NCBI GenBank assembly: GCA_900545315.1
Contig: UQYM01000014.1
Location: forward strand, 1 to 61,824
Length of the DNA stretch: 61,824 nucleotides
Origin: an uncultured Alistipes sp.
GTDB lineage: Bacteria; Bacteroidota; Bacteroidia; Bacteroidales; Rikenellaceae
Reading direction: 5' to 3'
The notes under the pieces were generated by a model, which made no database searches, was not told where the DNA came from, and worked only from the letters and a program-made list of their open reading frames with translations. This document shows positions 51,360-60,791 of the stretch, piece by piece; position 1 is the stretch's first letter; the number at the start of each line of letters is the position of its first letter. The position numbers and the translations under genes are program-made.

Positions 51360-52310
51360 TTAGCGGTTGCGTCCTCCTCCGAATACCGATATATTGATGT
51401 AACGTTTGGGGTTAGCCTTGATGTCGTGGAGCAGGGCAGAGAGGTTGGTCGAAGCATTCACCAACGAATCGTACAGCGCTTGATCGTTAACAAACTTGCC
51501 GATCGTTCCCTCGCCGCTGTTGACCTTGTTCAGCGTCGCATTGAGCTGGTCGAGAGTTCGGGTCATCTCGGCAATGGCGGTCGGGAATTTCGATTGGCTT
51601 AACGAATCGGAGAAACGATCTACATTGGTCAGAATGTTGTCAATCTGCCCCTCTTTGTTCTTCAGTGTCTGAGACAGCGAATTGAGATTGGCAATGATGT
51701 TGCGCAACGAACCCTTTTCATCGGTCATCACCTCGTTGAGGTTGTCGGTGATGGAGGCCATATTGTTCACTGTAGCGTTGAGTCCTGCACGATTGTCGGT
51801 CAAAATGGCGTTGAGATTATCGAGCGTTACGGTCAGTCGTGAAATGACATCGTTGGCCCGCTGCTTGATAAACTCAAATTCGCTGCCGGCCGTCTCCAAA
51901 AAATCTTTGTTGATCTCGGAATAGAGCGTATCGCCCGGCTGCAACATCTCCGGTGAGGAGCCCAATACGATCTCAATGGCCTTTCCGCCCATGATGCCGT
52001 CGCTGTAAATCAGTGCTTTCGAATCTTTCGGGATGGGGTATTTCGATTTGACGGCGAACGATACCACCACATTTTGCGATTTGGCGGGATCGTAGCTCAG
52101 GCTGCTGACCGTACCTACCTTGAACCCTTTGATCACGATCGATGCCGAAGGTTCCAGGCCGTTGACCTGATCATAGACTGCATAATACTCATTGTCCGAG
52201 GCGAAAAGGTCCTTGCTCTTGAGGAAATTGATGCCCCAGTAGAGCAGGGCCAACATGGCTACGCCGAAAAAGCCTATTTTGAACTCGCGGCTGAATTTCA
52301 GTTTTTTCAT
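51360..52310 (-). CDS. MCE/MlaD-family lipid transport protein
   Basis: 316 residues. One N-terminal membrane helix (FKIGFFGVAMLALLYWGINFL) is followed by one MCE domain (ASDNEYYAVYDQVNGLEPSASIVIKGFKVGTV, KSKYPIPKDSKALIYSDGIMGGKAIEIV). A long helical tail of repeated NLN/N-L patterns comes next (TLDNLNAILTDNRAGLNATVNNM). It corresponds to the periplasmic MlaD-type subunit of an ABC lipid transporter that moves phospholipid between membranes; the ATPase and permease are not in this window. It lies between the amidase and mutS2 genes on the same strand. Confidence 0.93.
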   Translation of the reverse strand: MKKLKFSREFKIGFFGVAMLALLYWGINFLKSKDLFASDNEYYAVYDQVNGLEPSASIVIKGFKVGTVSSLSYDPAKSQNVVVSFAVKSKYPIPKDSKALIYSDGIMGGKAIEIVLGSSPEMLQPGDTLYSEINKDFLETAGSEFEFIKQRANDVISRLTVTLDNLNAILTDNRAGLNATVNNMASITDNLNEVMTDEKGSLRNIIANLNSLSQTLKNKEGQIDNILTNVDRFSDSLSQSKFPTAIAEMTRTLDQLNATLNKVNSGEGTIGKFVNDQALYDSLVNASTNLSALLHDIKANPKRYINISVFGGGRNR

Positions 52311-52653
52311 CTGTTTTGTCTCTTGTCGTTAGCTTGCCGTTGAACAAGCTGGTCGTTACAACGGTTGGAGCGACATCTGTTTCGTCTCCGATCTGTCGCG
52401 TATCGGAAGTTATTGTACGGTGAAAACGTGCGGATTACAAGAAAATTGTCGGATCAACCGCCTCACCGTTTTTTTTAGCTTAGTTATTGTAAGGTCGGAT
52501 GGCGTTTTGCCCTCCCCTCAAAGCTTGCTTGGTGCCACCTTCTTGTGAACGTTACGGACGTGCAACCTGAAAAATAGTTGTGCAGTGTTCGGCGGAGCGT
52601 CAAGGGTGTGAATTTATCGTTCTTGAGCTTCCGGTTTTTGCTTGTGTCTCCGG
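52311..52653. other. Intergenic region, nothing recognised
   Basis: 343 bases between amidase and MCE genes. No gene, consensus promoter or terminator could be supported. Confidence 0.4.
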
Positions 52654-53829
52654 TTACTCCATTTTGCGTGCTTCGGAGACCGTGATCCGCTCTCCATTGC
52701 AGAATGGCACCATAAAGGCATCTTTGAACTGGGCCCGTACCTTCCTCTGCAAAGATAACGCTTCTTGGTAAGTTGACACGCATCCGACATAATATTTGTA
52801 AACCCCACCGACAATCATTTCGGTAACCTCACCGCGGTAAGGTCCAAAACGTGAGGAGTTTTTGGGAACCTTGCGATCCGATGTCATGACCTGAATGCGA
52901 TATTCCAACTTTCCAGAAGCGGCGGATGAACTGTTCCCCGCGTCGGATACGGTGGTGTTATCGTTGTTGGTTTCGGTGCGGTCCATCTCTCGGTTTTCAG
53001 CCGCAGAGAGGTTGTTCAGCGTCTGCCAGGAGGTCTGTCCCTCCGATTTGGCTTTGTACTCGCTGAAAGCATTGAACAAAGAGCGCGCCAATTTTTCTTG
53101 CCCGCTGCGGGTTGTGAGCATTTGGCGGTCGGACGCATTTGAGATAAAACCCAACTCGGTGAGAATGCTCGGCATCGCTGCATTCCACAGCACCAGGAAT
53201 CCGGCCTGCTTGACCCCACGGCTACCAATCGAGGTGTGTTTGAGGTACTGTTTCTGGACCATGTTGGCCAGCGTGAGACTTTGGCTCTGATAGGAGTACT
53301 GCATCAGCGAGAAGATGATGAACGATTCCGAAGAGCCCGGTACATAGCCCTGATATTTGGCCGAATAGTCATCCTCAAGGGTGATGACGTCGTTCTCCTT
53401 CATGGCGACGTCAAGGTTTTTGCCCGCTTTGTCCACACCCATGACAAACGTTTCGGTTCCGGAGGCAGATGTGCTTTGGGCTGCATTGACATGGATGGAG
53501 AAGAAGAGATCCGCTCCGGCCTTGTTGGCGATGTTGCCTCGATCGTACAGCGGAATAAACACATCCGTCTTGCGGGTGTAGATCACCTCAACGTCGGGGA
53601 AATTTTCTTTGATCAGTTCACCCAGTCGAAGTCCTACCTGTAAGACAATATCTTTCTCTTTATACTGTTTATATGAACAGCCGGGATCTTTGCCTCCGTG
53701 TCCGGGGTCGATGACAATTTTACGAATGCCGACGCGGGTTGCCGTCTGGGCGAACGAAGAGATGGAACATAACAGGGTGCCTAAAAAAAGAAGCGGAAGC
53801 ACCCAAAGACGGCGTTTTGTCACTTTCAT
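52654..53829 (-). CDS. N-acetylmuramoyl-L-alanine amidase with SPOR domain
   Basis: 391 residues from ATG 53829, which gives a signal peptide (RLWVLPLLFLGTLLCSISSFA). The Amidase_3 domain has its zinc ligands in IVIDPGHGGKDPG (His), the Glu of YKEKDIVLQ, and FFSIHVNAA (His), with catalytic Glu in SILTELGFISN. A linker and a C-terminal SPOR-like domain (LEYRIQVMTSDRKVPKNS, YYVGCVSTYQEALSLQRKV) bind denuded glycan strands. It removes stem peptides from peptidoglycan during cell separation. It diverges from lptD. A -7 box TAATTTTG on the minus strand is at 53915-53908. Confidence 0.94.
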   Translation of the reverse strand: MKVTKRRLWVLPLLFLGTLLCSISSFAQTATRVGIRKIVIDPGHGGKDPGCSYKQYKEKDIVLQVGLRLGELIKENFPDVEVIYTRKTDVFIPLYDRGNIANKAGADLFFSIHVNAAQSTSASGTETFVMGVDKAGKNLDVAMKENDVITLEDDYSAKYQGYVPGSSESFIIFSLMQYSYQSQSLTLANMVQKQYLKHTSIGSRGVKQAGFLVLWNAAMPSILTELGFISNASDRQMLTTRSGQEKLARSLFNAFSEYKAKSEGQTSWQTLNNLSAAENREMDRTETNNDNTTVSDAGNSSSAASGKLEYRIQVMTSDRKVPKNSSRFGPYRGEVTEMIVGGVYKYYVGCVSTYQEALSLQRKVRAQFKDAFMVPFCNGERITVSEARKME

Positions 53830-53865
53830 TGCGTCGAACGTTAGGGAACTCTGTTTTTTTTTACC

Positions 53866-53873
53866 TATTTTTG
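53866..53873 (+). promoter_or_regulatory. -7 box of the lptD gene
   Basis: TATTTTTG fits TAnnTTTG, about 58 bases before the chosen TTG start of lptD. The -33 element is weak (TTAG at 53841, 21 bases upstream). The minus-strand -7 box of the amidase (53915-53908) lies within 40 bases, so the two promoters face away through shared DNA. Confidence 0.4.
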
Positions 53874-53930
53874 CCCTGGAAAAGCGATTGCTCCCCACGG
53901 GTCAGTGCAAAATTAAATATTTGTAGGGAA

Positions 53931-56771
53931 TTGCGCATAAAAAAAACGAAATATATCATTTCCGCCCTTCTGGTTATGGCCATGATCTCCCAGACTGGAT
54001 TCAGCCGTTCGGGAGGGGTCGAGCATCCGGAAATGAGTGCACACCCGCAATCGCCTGCGGTCGGAGTCTCTGTAACTCCCGATACCGCTATCAAAACGGT
54101 TCCCAAACTGATCCCTCTCGATTCGTTAACTCTTGATTCCTTAACACGAGCCGATAGTATCCGTCGTCGGGATAGCCTGTTACGGGCCGACACGTTGCGT
54201 CGGGTAGCCGAGGCTTTGCAGGGGGATACGCTGTTGCGGCCGGCGGATTCTGTGCCGATTTACCGCAAACCTTTCCTGGATGATGTGATCAACGGTGAGA
54301 ATGAGGATTCGCTGGTGTATCAGGTGCAGAAGAAGGTGGTTTACATCTACGAAAAGGGAGATGTCAAGTACCAGAAGATGAACCTCAAGGCCGACTTCAT
54401 GCGGATCGACATGGATCACAAGGAGATCTATGCGTATGGACGTCCCGATACGGTCGAGTTGGAGGAGCCGACGGAGGAGGGCGACACCGTCAAGATTGTC
54501 AATACGCGTCCCGAGTTTATTGATGACGGCGCCTCTTATACGATGGATACCATTACCTACAACCTCGATTCGAAGAAGGCGCGTATCAAAGGGGTGGCCA
54601 CTCAGGAGGGTGAGGGTTATATCCAGGGTACCCGTGTCAAGAAGATGGCTGACAACACCATCAACATTGCCAACGGTCGTTATACTACTTGCGATGCCGA
54701 GCATCCGCACTTCTATATGGCGATGACCAAGTCAAAAACCATTCCCGGGAAAAAATCGGTTTTCGGTCCCACCTATCTGGTGATGGAGGATGTGCCGATC
54801 TATTTTCTTGGTTTGCCGTTTGGCTTTTTCCCAATATCCAATACACGTAAATCCGGATTTTTGATTCCATCATACGGAGAGGAGACGGCCAAAGGATTCT
54901 TCTTGCGAGATGGTGGTTACTATTTTGCGATTAAGGATTATGCCGATGTGGCTGTTACCGGAGGTTTTTATACGATGGGTTCCTGGGAGGCAGATGTGGC
55001 ATCCCGGTATGTGAAACGGTACAAATATCGCGGATCATTCGATATCAACTTCTCCAAAGATATTATCGGCGAGAAGAGCGATGCTGATTATATCAATCAG
55101 AACAACTTCCGGGTGACCTGGTCGCATCAGCAGGATCCGAAGTTCAAACCCAATTCGACCTTTTCGGCCAGTGTGAACTTCTCGACCAGCGGTTACAACA
55201 AGTATGCGGCTCAGAACATGAACGACTATCTGAGTAGTCAAACCAACTCGAGTATCTCCTATTCGCATACCTGGTCGAAGGTGTCGTTGTCGATGAACCT
55301 CCAGCATTCGCAGAATTCACGGGATTCCACGGTACAGCTTTCGTTCCCGAACATTGTGTTGAATGTGTCGCGTATCAACCCCTTCCAGCGTAAAAATCCG
55401 GTTGGCAAACAGCGTTGGTATGAGAAGATCTCGTTGCAATACACCGGTACGTTTGGTAACTCCGTAAATACCAAAGAGAAGGATCTCTTTACGGACAAAA
55501 TGTTCAAAGGGATGCGCTCGGGTATCAACCACCAGATTCCGATCCAGACCTCGTTCAACCTGCTGAAGTATATCAATATCAACCCGTCGATCAACTATCA
55601 GGAGCGTTGGTATTTCCAAAAAATAGACAAAGAGTGGGATCCGGTTGCCAAACAGGTGGTCAATAGCGATACAACCTGGGGCTTTTACCGTCTTTACAAC
55701 TATAGCATGTCGGTGACAGCAACTACCAAAATTTATGGAACCTATCTTTTCAAAAAGAAAGATGGTTTGCTGCGTGCTGTGCGTCACATGATCACTCCAT
55801 CGGTTAGCTTTAGTTATACCCCTGATTTCGGTAAGAATGGCTACGGCTATTACAAACAGGTTCAGAGCGATACGACAGGACATATTATGACCTACTCTCC
55901 GTTCCAAAACGGTCTTTACGGTGTTCCAAGTTCGGGACCGAGTATGTCCCTGAATTTTGGTATTTCGCAGACTCTTGAAGCCAAGGTGCGGGATCGGCGG
56001 GATACCTCCGGAGTGCGCAAAATCAAGCTGATCGATAACTTCAGCATCACTTCGGCCTATAACTTTTTGGCCGACTCGTTGAACCTCTCTCCCTTTGCGT
56101 TGACATTGCGTACGACATTGACTAAAAATGTTGCATTGAATGTGTCGGCAACACTCGACCCTTATCAGGTTGATCCGGTTTCCGGAAACCGAATCAACCG
56201 TTTCATGATCAAGAAGGGATCATTGGCTCGATTGACCAGCTTGCAGACTTCGTTTGGGTACTCGTTCAATTCGGGAAAATCGAGCAGCAGCGGGCAGCCC
56301 GCTATCAATGATATCAATAGTGGAACGACCGTACCGGTGGAGGATGCCAACATGTTCTCCCAGCCTGGGTTCACCGAGTTGGATCCCAACACCCGACGGA
56401 TGATGATGGCTTCACGCTATTACGATTTCAGCATTCCGTGGAACTTAGGTCTCAATTACAGTTTCAGCTATACCAATACCGGTAACCGAAAAAGTGTCGT
56501 CCAAACTTTGGGCTTTAACGGTAGTTTGAACCTGACTCCGAAGTGGGGACTCACCTTTAATGGAGGTTACGATTTTGTGGCAAACAAATTGACTCCGGGT
56601 ACCGTGACGTTGACCCGAGATCTGCACTGTTGGCAGATGAGCTTTAACTGGGTGCCGATCGGTTTCCGCAAGAGCTGGAGTTTTACGATCGGCGTGAAGG
56701 CCGCTACGCTGCGTGACTTGAAGTACGACCGTCGTAACAGCTTCTACGACAATCTTTACGATCAGTATTAA
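53931..56771 (+). CDS. lptD: LPS assembly protein LptD (outer-membrane translocon)
   Basis: 946 residues if started at TTG 53931, where MRIKKTKYIISALLVMAMIS makes a good signal peptide; the frame is open further upstream but that part overlaps the amidase gene. A Pro/Ser/Leu-rich stretch with DSLTLDSLTRADSIRRRDSLL repeats, read in shorter pieces, precedes the OstA/LptA-like N-domain (VYIYEKGDVKYQKMNLKADF, KKMADNTINIANGRYTTC). A large barrel follows (PIYFLGLPFGFFPISNTRKSG). It inserts lipopolysaccharide into the outer leaflet with a partner LptE, not seen here. The M3 peptidase gene follows 10 bases downstream. Confidence 0.9.
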   Translation: MRIKKTKYIISALLVMAMISQTGFSRSGGVEHPEMSAHPQSPAVGVSVTPDTAIKTVPKLIPLDSLTLDSLTRADSIRRRDSLLRADTLRRVAEALQGDTLLRPADSVPIYRKPFLDDVINGENEDSLVYQVQKKVVYIYEKGDVKYQKMNLKADFMRIDMDHKEIYAYGRPDTVELEEPTEEGDTVKIVNTRPEFIDDGASYTMDTITYNLDSKKARIKGVATQEGEGYIQGTRVKKMADNTINIANGRYTTCDAEHPHFYMAMTKSKTIPGKKSVFGPTYLVMEDVPIYFLGLPFGFFPISNTRKSGFLIPSYGEETAKGFFLRDGGYYFAIKDYADVAVTGGFYTMGSWEADVASRYVKRYKYRGSFDINFSKDIIGEKSDADYINQNNFRVTWSHQQDPKFKPNSTFSASVNFSTSGYNKYAAQNMNDYLSSQTNSSISYSHTWSKVSLSMNLQHSQNSRDSTVQLSFPNIVLNVSRINPFQRKNPVGKQRWYEKISLQYTGTFGNSVNTKEKDLFTDKMFKGMRSGINHQIPIQTSFNLLKYININPSINYQERWYFQKIDKEWDPVAKQVVNSDTTWGFYRLYNYSMSVTATTKIYGTYLFKKKDGLLRAVRHMITPSVSFSYTPDFGKNGYGYYKQVQSDTTGHIMTYSPFQNGLYGVPSSGPSMSLNFGISQTLEAKVRDRRDTSGVRKIKLIDNFSITSAYNFLADSLNLSPFALTLRTTLTKNVALNVSATLDPYQVDPVSGNRINRFMIKKGSLARLTSLQTSFGYSFNSGKSSSSGQPAINDINSGTTVPVEDANMFSQPGFTELDPNTRRMMMASRYYDFSIPWNLGLNYSFSYTNTGNRKSVVQTLGFNGSLNLTPKWGLTFNGGYDFVANKLTPGTVTLTRDLHCWQMSFNWVPIGFRKSWSFTIGVKAATLRDLKYDRRNSFYDNLYDQY

Positions 56772-56781
56772 AATTTTAATC

Positions 56782-58896
56782 ATGTCAGATAACTCATTGA
56801 ACGCTGCACAATCTTCCGGTGCAGCCTCTGTTGATATGCCAAACCCAACAACCTGTTCGAACAATCCGTTGCTTGAGGCGTGGCCGGGTCCCCATGAGAC
56901 CCCAGCTTTTGATCGTTTCCGTAACGAAGATTATATGCCGGCTTTTCAGCAGGCGTTGAAGGAGGCTCGTGCCGAGGTGGAGGCCATAGTGACCAACCCG
57001 GACGAACCGACCTTTGCCAATACCATCGAAGCGCTGGAGTTCAGTGGCAGACAGCTCGATGATCTATGCAATCTGTTTTTTAATCTCAATGAGGCTTGTA
57101 CTGACGATGAAATGCAGCGCATAGCCCTGGAGATTTCGCCATTGTTGACAGCCTTCAGTAATGACGTAAGTCTCAACCCGGCGCTCTTCGATCGGGTCCG
57201 CAAAGTGTACGAAAAACGGGCCGATCTGACCTTGACCACGGAGCAGAATCGCCTCTTGGAGAGGAGTTACAAAGGTTTTGTGCGGAGTGGAGCTGCTCTC
57301 GCCGATGCGGATAAGAAGCGTTTCCGGGAGCTGACGACCGAATTGGGCCAGTTGAGTCTGCAATTTAACCAGCATGTCTTGGCGGCAACCAATGCCTTTA
57401 CGTTGCATCTGACCGATCCCGCGCAGGTGAGTGAATTGCCGGAGTCGGTTCGCGAAGGGGCCGCTACTGAAGCCCATGAACGAGGCTTAGAGGGGTGGGT
57501 GATTACGTTGCAGGCTCCGAGTATGGTCCCGTTTATGACCTATTCGTCGAATCGGGAGCTTAAAGAGCAGTTGTGGCGTCGCTACAATAGCCGTTGTTAC
57601 GGTGATGAGCAGGACAATCGCGAAATTGTCAAACGGATTGTTGCTTTGCGGTTGGAGGTGGCCCGACTGTTGGGCTATAAGACCTATGCCGCTTATGTGC
57701 TTGAGGAGCGTATGGCCGGCACGCAGCAACGTGTGCAGCAGTTCTTGAGCGAACTGCTCGATCGGGCCATTGTACCGGCCCGAGACGAGGTGAAGGAGGT
57801 GGCCGATTTTGCCCGCAGTGAAGGGGCTGATTACGAGTTGATGCCATGGGATTATGCTTACTGGCAGGAAAAACTCAAACAGGCCCGTTACACCTTCGAC
57901 GAAGAGATGTTGAAGCCCTACTTCCGCCTGGAAAATGTGCAACGTGGAGTTTTTTTGTTGGCTGAAAAGTTGTACGGGTTGACTTTCCGTGAAAATAGTG
58001 ATATTCCGGTTTATCATCCGGACGTGAAGGCTTTCGAGGTATGTGATGGTGACGGAACCTTCCTGGCGGTGCTCTATATGGACTATTTCCCGCGTGCCTC
58101 GAAACGGGGTGGCGCCTGGATGACTGAATTTCGTCCGCAATACATTGAAAAAGGACATGAGGTGCGTCCGCTGATTTCGGTCGTATGCAATTTTACGAAA
58201 CCGACCCGGGAACAGCCCTCGCTGCTCACCTTTGATGAGGTGACCACGCTGTTGCATGAGTTTGGCCACGCGCTGCACGGAATGATGGCAAAAGGAACCT
58301 ATCCGAGCCTGACCGGGACCAGCGTGTACCGCGATTTTGTTGAACTGCCTTCACAGATCATGGAGAATTGGGCGACCGAAAAAGAGTACCTCGATCTGTG
58401 GGCCATACATTACCAAACCGGTGAAAAGATCCCGGCCGAATTGGTGCAAAAGGTGATCGATGCACAGAACTATCAGACTGCATATCGTCACATTCGTCAG
58501 GTGTCGTTCGGGTTGATTGATATGGCTTGGCATACGGTGACTGCTCCGGTTACGGAGGATGTGGCCCGTTTTGAGCAGCAGGCGGCTGAAAAGACCCAAC
58601 TGTTGCCCCGTGTTGAAGGTCAGTGCATGTCCACGGCGTTCGGCCATATTTTTGCAGGCGGGTATGCTGCAGGATATTACGGCTACAAATGGGCTGAGGT
58701 GCTCGATGCGGATGCCTTTTCGCTGTTCCATGAACGGGGAATTTTCAACCGCGAGGTGGCCTCATCTTTCCGGCATGATCTGCTGGAAAAGGGCGGCTCA
58801 GAGGATCCGATGACCCTCTATGTTCGTTTCCGGGGACATGAACCCGACAGCCAAGCGCTTTTCGAGCGAATGGGCATCTCGATTCAGCATAAATAA
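56782..58896 (+). CDS. M3-family metallopeptidase (peptidyl-dipeptidase Dcp / oligopeptidase A type)
   Basis: 704 residues. The zinc motif HEFGHALHGM (HExxH) lies near residue 493 and the third ligand Glu in SQIMENWATE about 30 residues later. The N-terminal half is helical (FRNEDYMPAFQQALKEARAEV, DNLFFN-like caps). The Dcp/OpdA end motifs include FGHIFAGGYAAGYYGYKWAEVLDADAF, read in pieces. It trims short peptides, releasing dipeptides from the C-terminus. No signal peptide is seen, so it is probably cytoplasmic. It starts 10 bases after lptD, probably on the same transcript. Confidence 0.94.
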   Translation: MSDNSLNAAQSSGAASVDMPNPTTCSNNPLLEAWPGPHETPAFDRFRNEDYMPAFQQALKEARAEVEAIVTNPDEPTFANTIEALEFSGRQLDDLCNLFFNLNEACTDDEMQRIALEISPLLTAFSNDVSLNPALFDRVRKVYEKRADLTLTTEQNRLLERSYKGFVRSGAALADADKKRFRELTTELGQLSLQFNQHVLAATNAFTLHLTDPAQVSELPESVREGAATEAHERGLEGWVITLQAPSMVPFMTYSSNRELKEQLWRRYNSRCYGDEQDNREIVKRIVALRLEVARLLGYKTYAAYVLEERMAGTQQRVQQFLSELLDRAIVPARDEVKEVADFARSEGADYELMPWDYAYWQEKLKQARYTFDEEMLKPYFRLENVQRGVFLLAEKLYGLTFRENSDIPVYHPDVKAFEVCDGDGTFLAVLYMDYFPRASKRGGAWMTEFRPQYIEKGHEVRPLISVVCNFTKPTREQPSLLTFDEVTTLLHEFGHALHGMMAKGTYPSLTGTSVYRDFVELPSQIMENWATEKEYLDLWAIHYQTGEKIPAELVQKVIDAQNYQTAYRHIRQVSFGLIDMAWHTVTAPVTEDVARFEQQAAEKTQLLPRVEGQCMSTAFGHIFAGGYAAGYYGYKWAEVLDADAFSLFHERGIFNREVASSFRHDLLEKGGSEDPMTLYVRFRGHEPDSQALFERMGISIQHK

Positions 58897-58966
58897 TAAA
58901 TAAGATGTAAATAAACGAAGTCTGCTTGTATCTTGAAACACGGAGGCGTGTTTAAGGTGACGAGCG

Positions 58967-59021
58967 CAACAGAACGTTGGTAATTTTCCGTGTCGTATGG
59001 GAAATTGCTAACGTTTTGTTG
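58967..59021 (+). other. Long stable hairpin between convergent genes
   Basis: CAACAGAACGTTGGTAATTTTCC pairs with GGAAATTGCTAACGTTTTGTTG around a 10-base loop: about 22 pairs with one bulge. The three deviations from perfect symmetry are all G-U pairs in plus-strand RNA but would be A-C mismatches in the minus-strand transcript. No T run follows. It may end or stabilise the lptD-peptidase transcript. Confidence 0.7.
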
Positions 59022-59051
59022 TGTAAAGAGGTGTGCTGAGTGGTAAAATTT

Positions 59052-60308
59052 TTAGCATTTGACCTTTAGCAGCGACTGCCAATCGGTTGTATAGTTCGGA
59101 GAGAGGTGATCCCGTTTCATTTTGAAGGGTTCGAATCCCTCGGCAGCCACCACTACCTTATGCTTCCCATAGGTGTCGTTTAGTTTGTCCAAAACGTTCA
59201 TCAACTTGTCGTGCTTTTCTCGATTCCCGTTGTCGAATAATGTCTGTTGCATTCCTTTGCGGGGAGAGATGTCGGAAAGAATCACACCGGCCCGTTTGTA
59301 TTCAAACCCCGGGCGGTAAATCTCACGCAACAGCTGCGCTGCCTGGGCGGCAAGTTCTAGGGTGCTGTCGGTCGGGTGGGGCAGTTTGACAAGTCGGCTT
59401 TCGTACTGTTGGGGCAGGTCGTCCCGATGCGGATTTGTACGGATAAATAGCTGCAACTGGCTACACAAACTCTGTTGTTGACGCAACTTGGCAGCACATG
59501 CCGAAGCATATTGGGCTACACATTCGTGCAGCTCATCGGGGTCGGTGATATTGTGGGCAAAGGTGCGGGTTGTGGCAATCTGCTGCTTTTCGGGCGGCAT
59601 CTGTTCGAATCCGATGCAGGAGACCCCTTGTAGCTCTTTCCAAGTCCGCAGTCCGACAATACTCATCTGGCGATGCACCCACTCCTGTGGCATTTGGGTG
59701 AATTCGTATGCCGTTCGAATGTGAAACGAGGCGAGCATCTTCGAGTGACGACGCCCAATGCCCCAGACATCCTCTATCGGAAATTTGCGAAGCACCTTTT
59801 CAATATCTTCAGGGCGGTGCATATAACAGCATCCTTTCAGTTTGGGGTACTGTTTGCAGAGTTTGCTTGCAATTTTGGCTAATGTTTTGGTCGGGGCGAT
59901 GCCGATGCTGACCGGAATGCCGGTTGAACGCCGGACCGTGTAGGAGAGTCGATGACCGAAACTGTCCAATTGGTTTTCCGGAATGTCACGAAGATCCAAA
60001 AATGCTTCGTCGATCGAATAGATCTCTGTCGGCACGTATCGTTTGAGGATGGTCATGACACGTCGGGACATATCCCCGTAGAGTACAAAGTTGGAGGAAA
60101 AGGCTCGGACCCGGTTATAGCGGATCAGGTCACGCAGCTCGAAGAAAGGCTGTCCCATGCGGATGCCTAACTGTTTGGCCTCATTGGAACGTGCGATGAC
60201 ACAACCGTCGTTGTTGGACAACACCACGATGGGGTGCCCGTTGAGCGACGGGTTGAATACGCGTTCACAGCTCGCGTAAAAGTTGTTGCAATCGCACAGG
60301 CCGTACAT
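59052..60308 (-). CDS. umuC: Y-family DNA polymerase UmuC
   Basis: 418 residues from ATG 60308, which overlaps the umuD stop by one base (TGATG). Polymerase motifs: YGLCDCNNFYASCERVF (first Asp), VVLSNNDGCVIARSNEAK, YSIDEAFLDL (two catalytic acids), GIGRRHSKML helix-hairpin-helix, and the little-finger domain. It copies past DNA lesions with low fidelity as UmuD'2C. The C-terminal ~50 residues (LNDTYGKHKVVVAAEGFEP, WQSLLKVKC) match the usual UmuC tail. Confidence 0.95.
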   Translation of the reverse strand: MYGLCDCNNFYASCERVFNPSLNGHPIVVLSNNDGCVIARSNEAKQLGIRMGQPFFELRDLIRYNRVRAFSSNFVLYGDMSRRVMTILKRYVPTEIYSIDEAFLDLRDIPENQLDSFGHRLSYTVRRSTGIPVSIGIAPTKTLAKIASKLCKQYPKLKGCCYMHRPEDIEKVLRKFPIEDVWGIGRRHSKMLASFHIRTAYEFTQMPQEWVHRQMSIVGLRTWKELQGVSCIGFEQMPPEKQQIATTRTFAHNITDPDELHECVAQYASACAAKLRQQQSLCSQLQLFIRTNPHRDDLPQQYESRLVKLPHPTDSTLELAAQAAQLLREIYRPGFEYKRAGVILSDISPRKGMQQTLFDNGNREKHDKLMNVLDKLNDTYGKHKVVVAAEGFEPFKMKRDHLSPNYTTDWQSLLKVKC

Positions 60309-60748
60309 CAGCGGAACATATTGATCGAGGAGCGAACCACTCCCCATACGGTAAACTCATCATCCGGACTAACCTCGATTGGTTTGTAGCGTTTGTTGGC
60401 CGGTATTAGCGTAATTTTACCCTCTTGGATTCGGATCCGTTTGAGGGTAAACTCCCCCTCCAGAAAACAGACCACAATGTCGCCGTCCTGGGGGTGGAGC
60501 GACTTGTCCACCACCAACAGATTGCCGTCATAGATACCGGCATCCTGCATGCTGTCCCCCTCGACCCGAACAAAAAAGGTTGCTGCACTATCCTTGATCA
60601 GCAGCCGGTTCAGATCGAGCGATCCCTCGACAAAGTCTTCGGCCGGAGAGGGAAAGCCGGCGTGTACACCCGAAGAGGCCAACGGCAACTCGACAGTCGA
60701 ATCGGTGTGCACGGTGTATGCGGTGAGTTCTATATGATCGTTTCCCAT
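60308..60748 (-). CDS. umuD: UmuD, LexA-like self-cleaving subunit of Pol V
   Basis: 146 residues. The Ala30-Gly31 cleavage site is in HAGFPSPAEDF. The Ser66/Lys103 dyad is in EGDSMQDAGI and FTLKRI. RecA filaments trigger self-cleavage to UmuD', which activates UmuC. It is the first gene of a two-gene minus-strand unit with umuC. No SOS box of the E. coli type is visible, which is expected since LexA sites differ or are absent in Bacteroidota. The 43 bases to the AraC-regulator gene hold no clear promoter, so readthrough from there is possible. Confidence 0.95.
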   Translation of the reverse strand: MGNDHIELTAYTVHTDSTVELPLASSGVHAGFPSPAEDFVEGSLDLNRLLIKDSAATFFVRVEGDSMQDAGIYDGNLLVVDKSLHPQDGDIVVCFLEGEFTLKRIRIQEGKITLIPANKRYKPIEVSPDDEFTVWGVVRSSINMFR

Positions 60749-60791
60749 GGTAGTATCCCCGTATGATGATGTGAAGTTACGGAATTTTTAT

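Noticed and set aside
59115..59150. tRNA-like T-arm sequence GGGTTCGAATCCC
   Set aside because: It lies inside umuC, encodes the conserved GFEPF stretch on the minus strand, and no acceptor, D or anticodon stems surround it.
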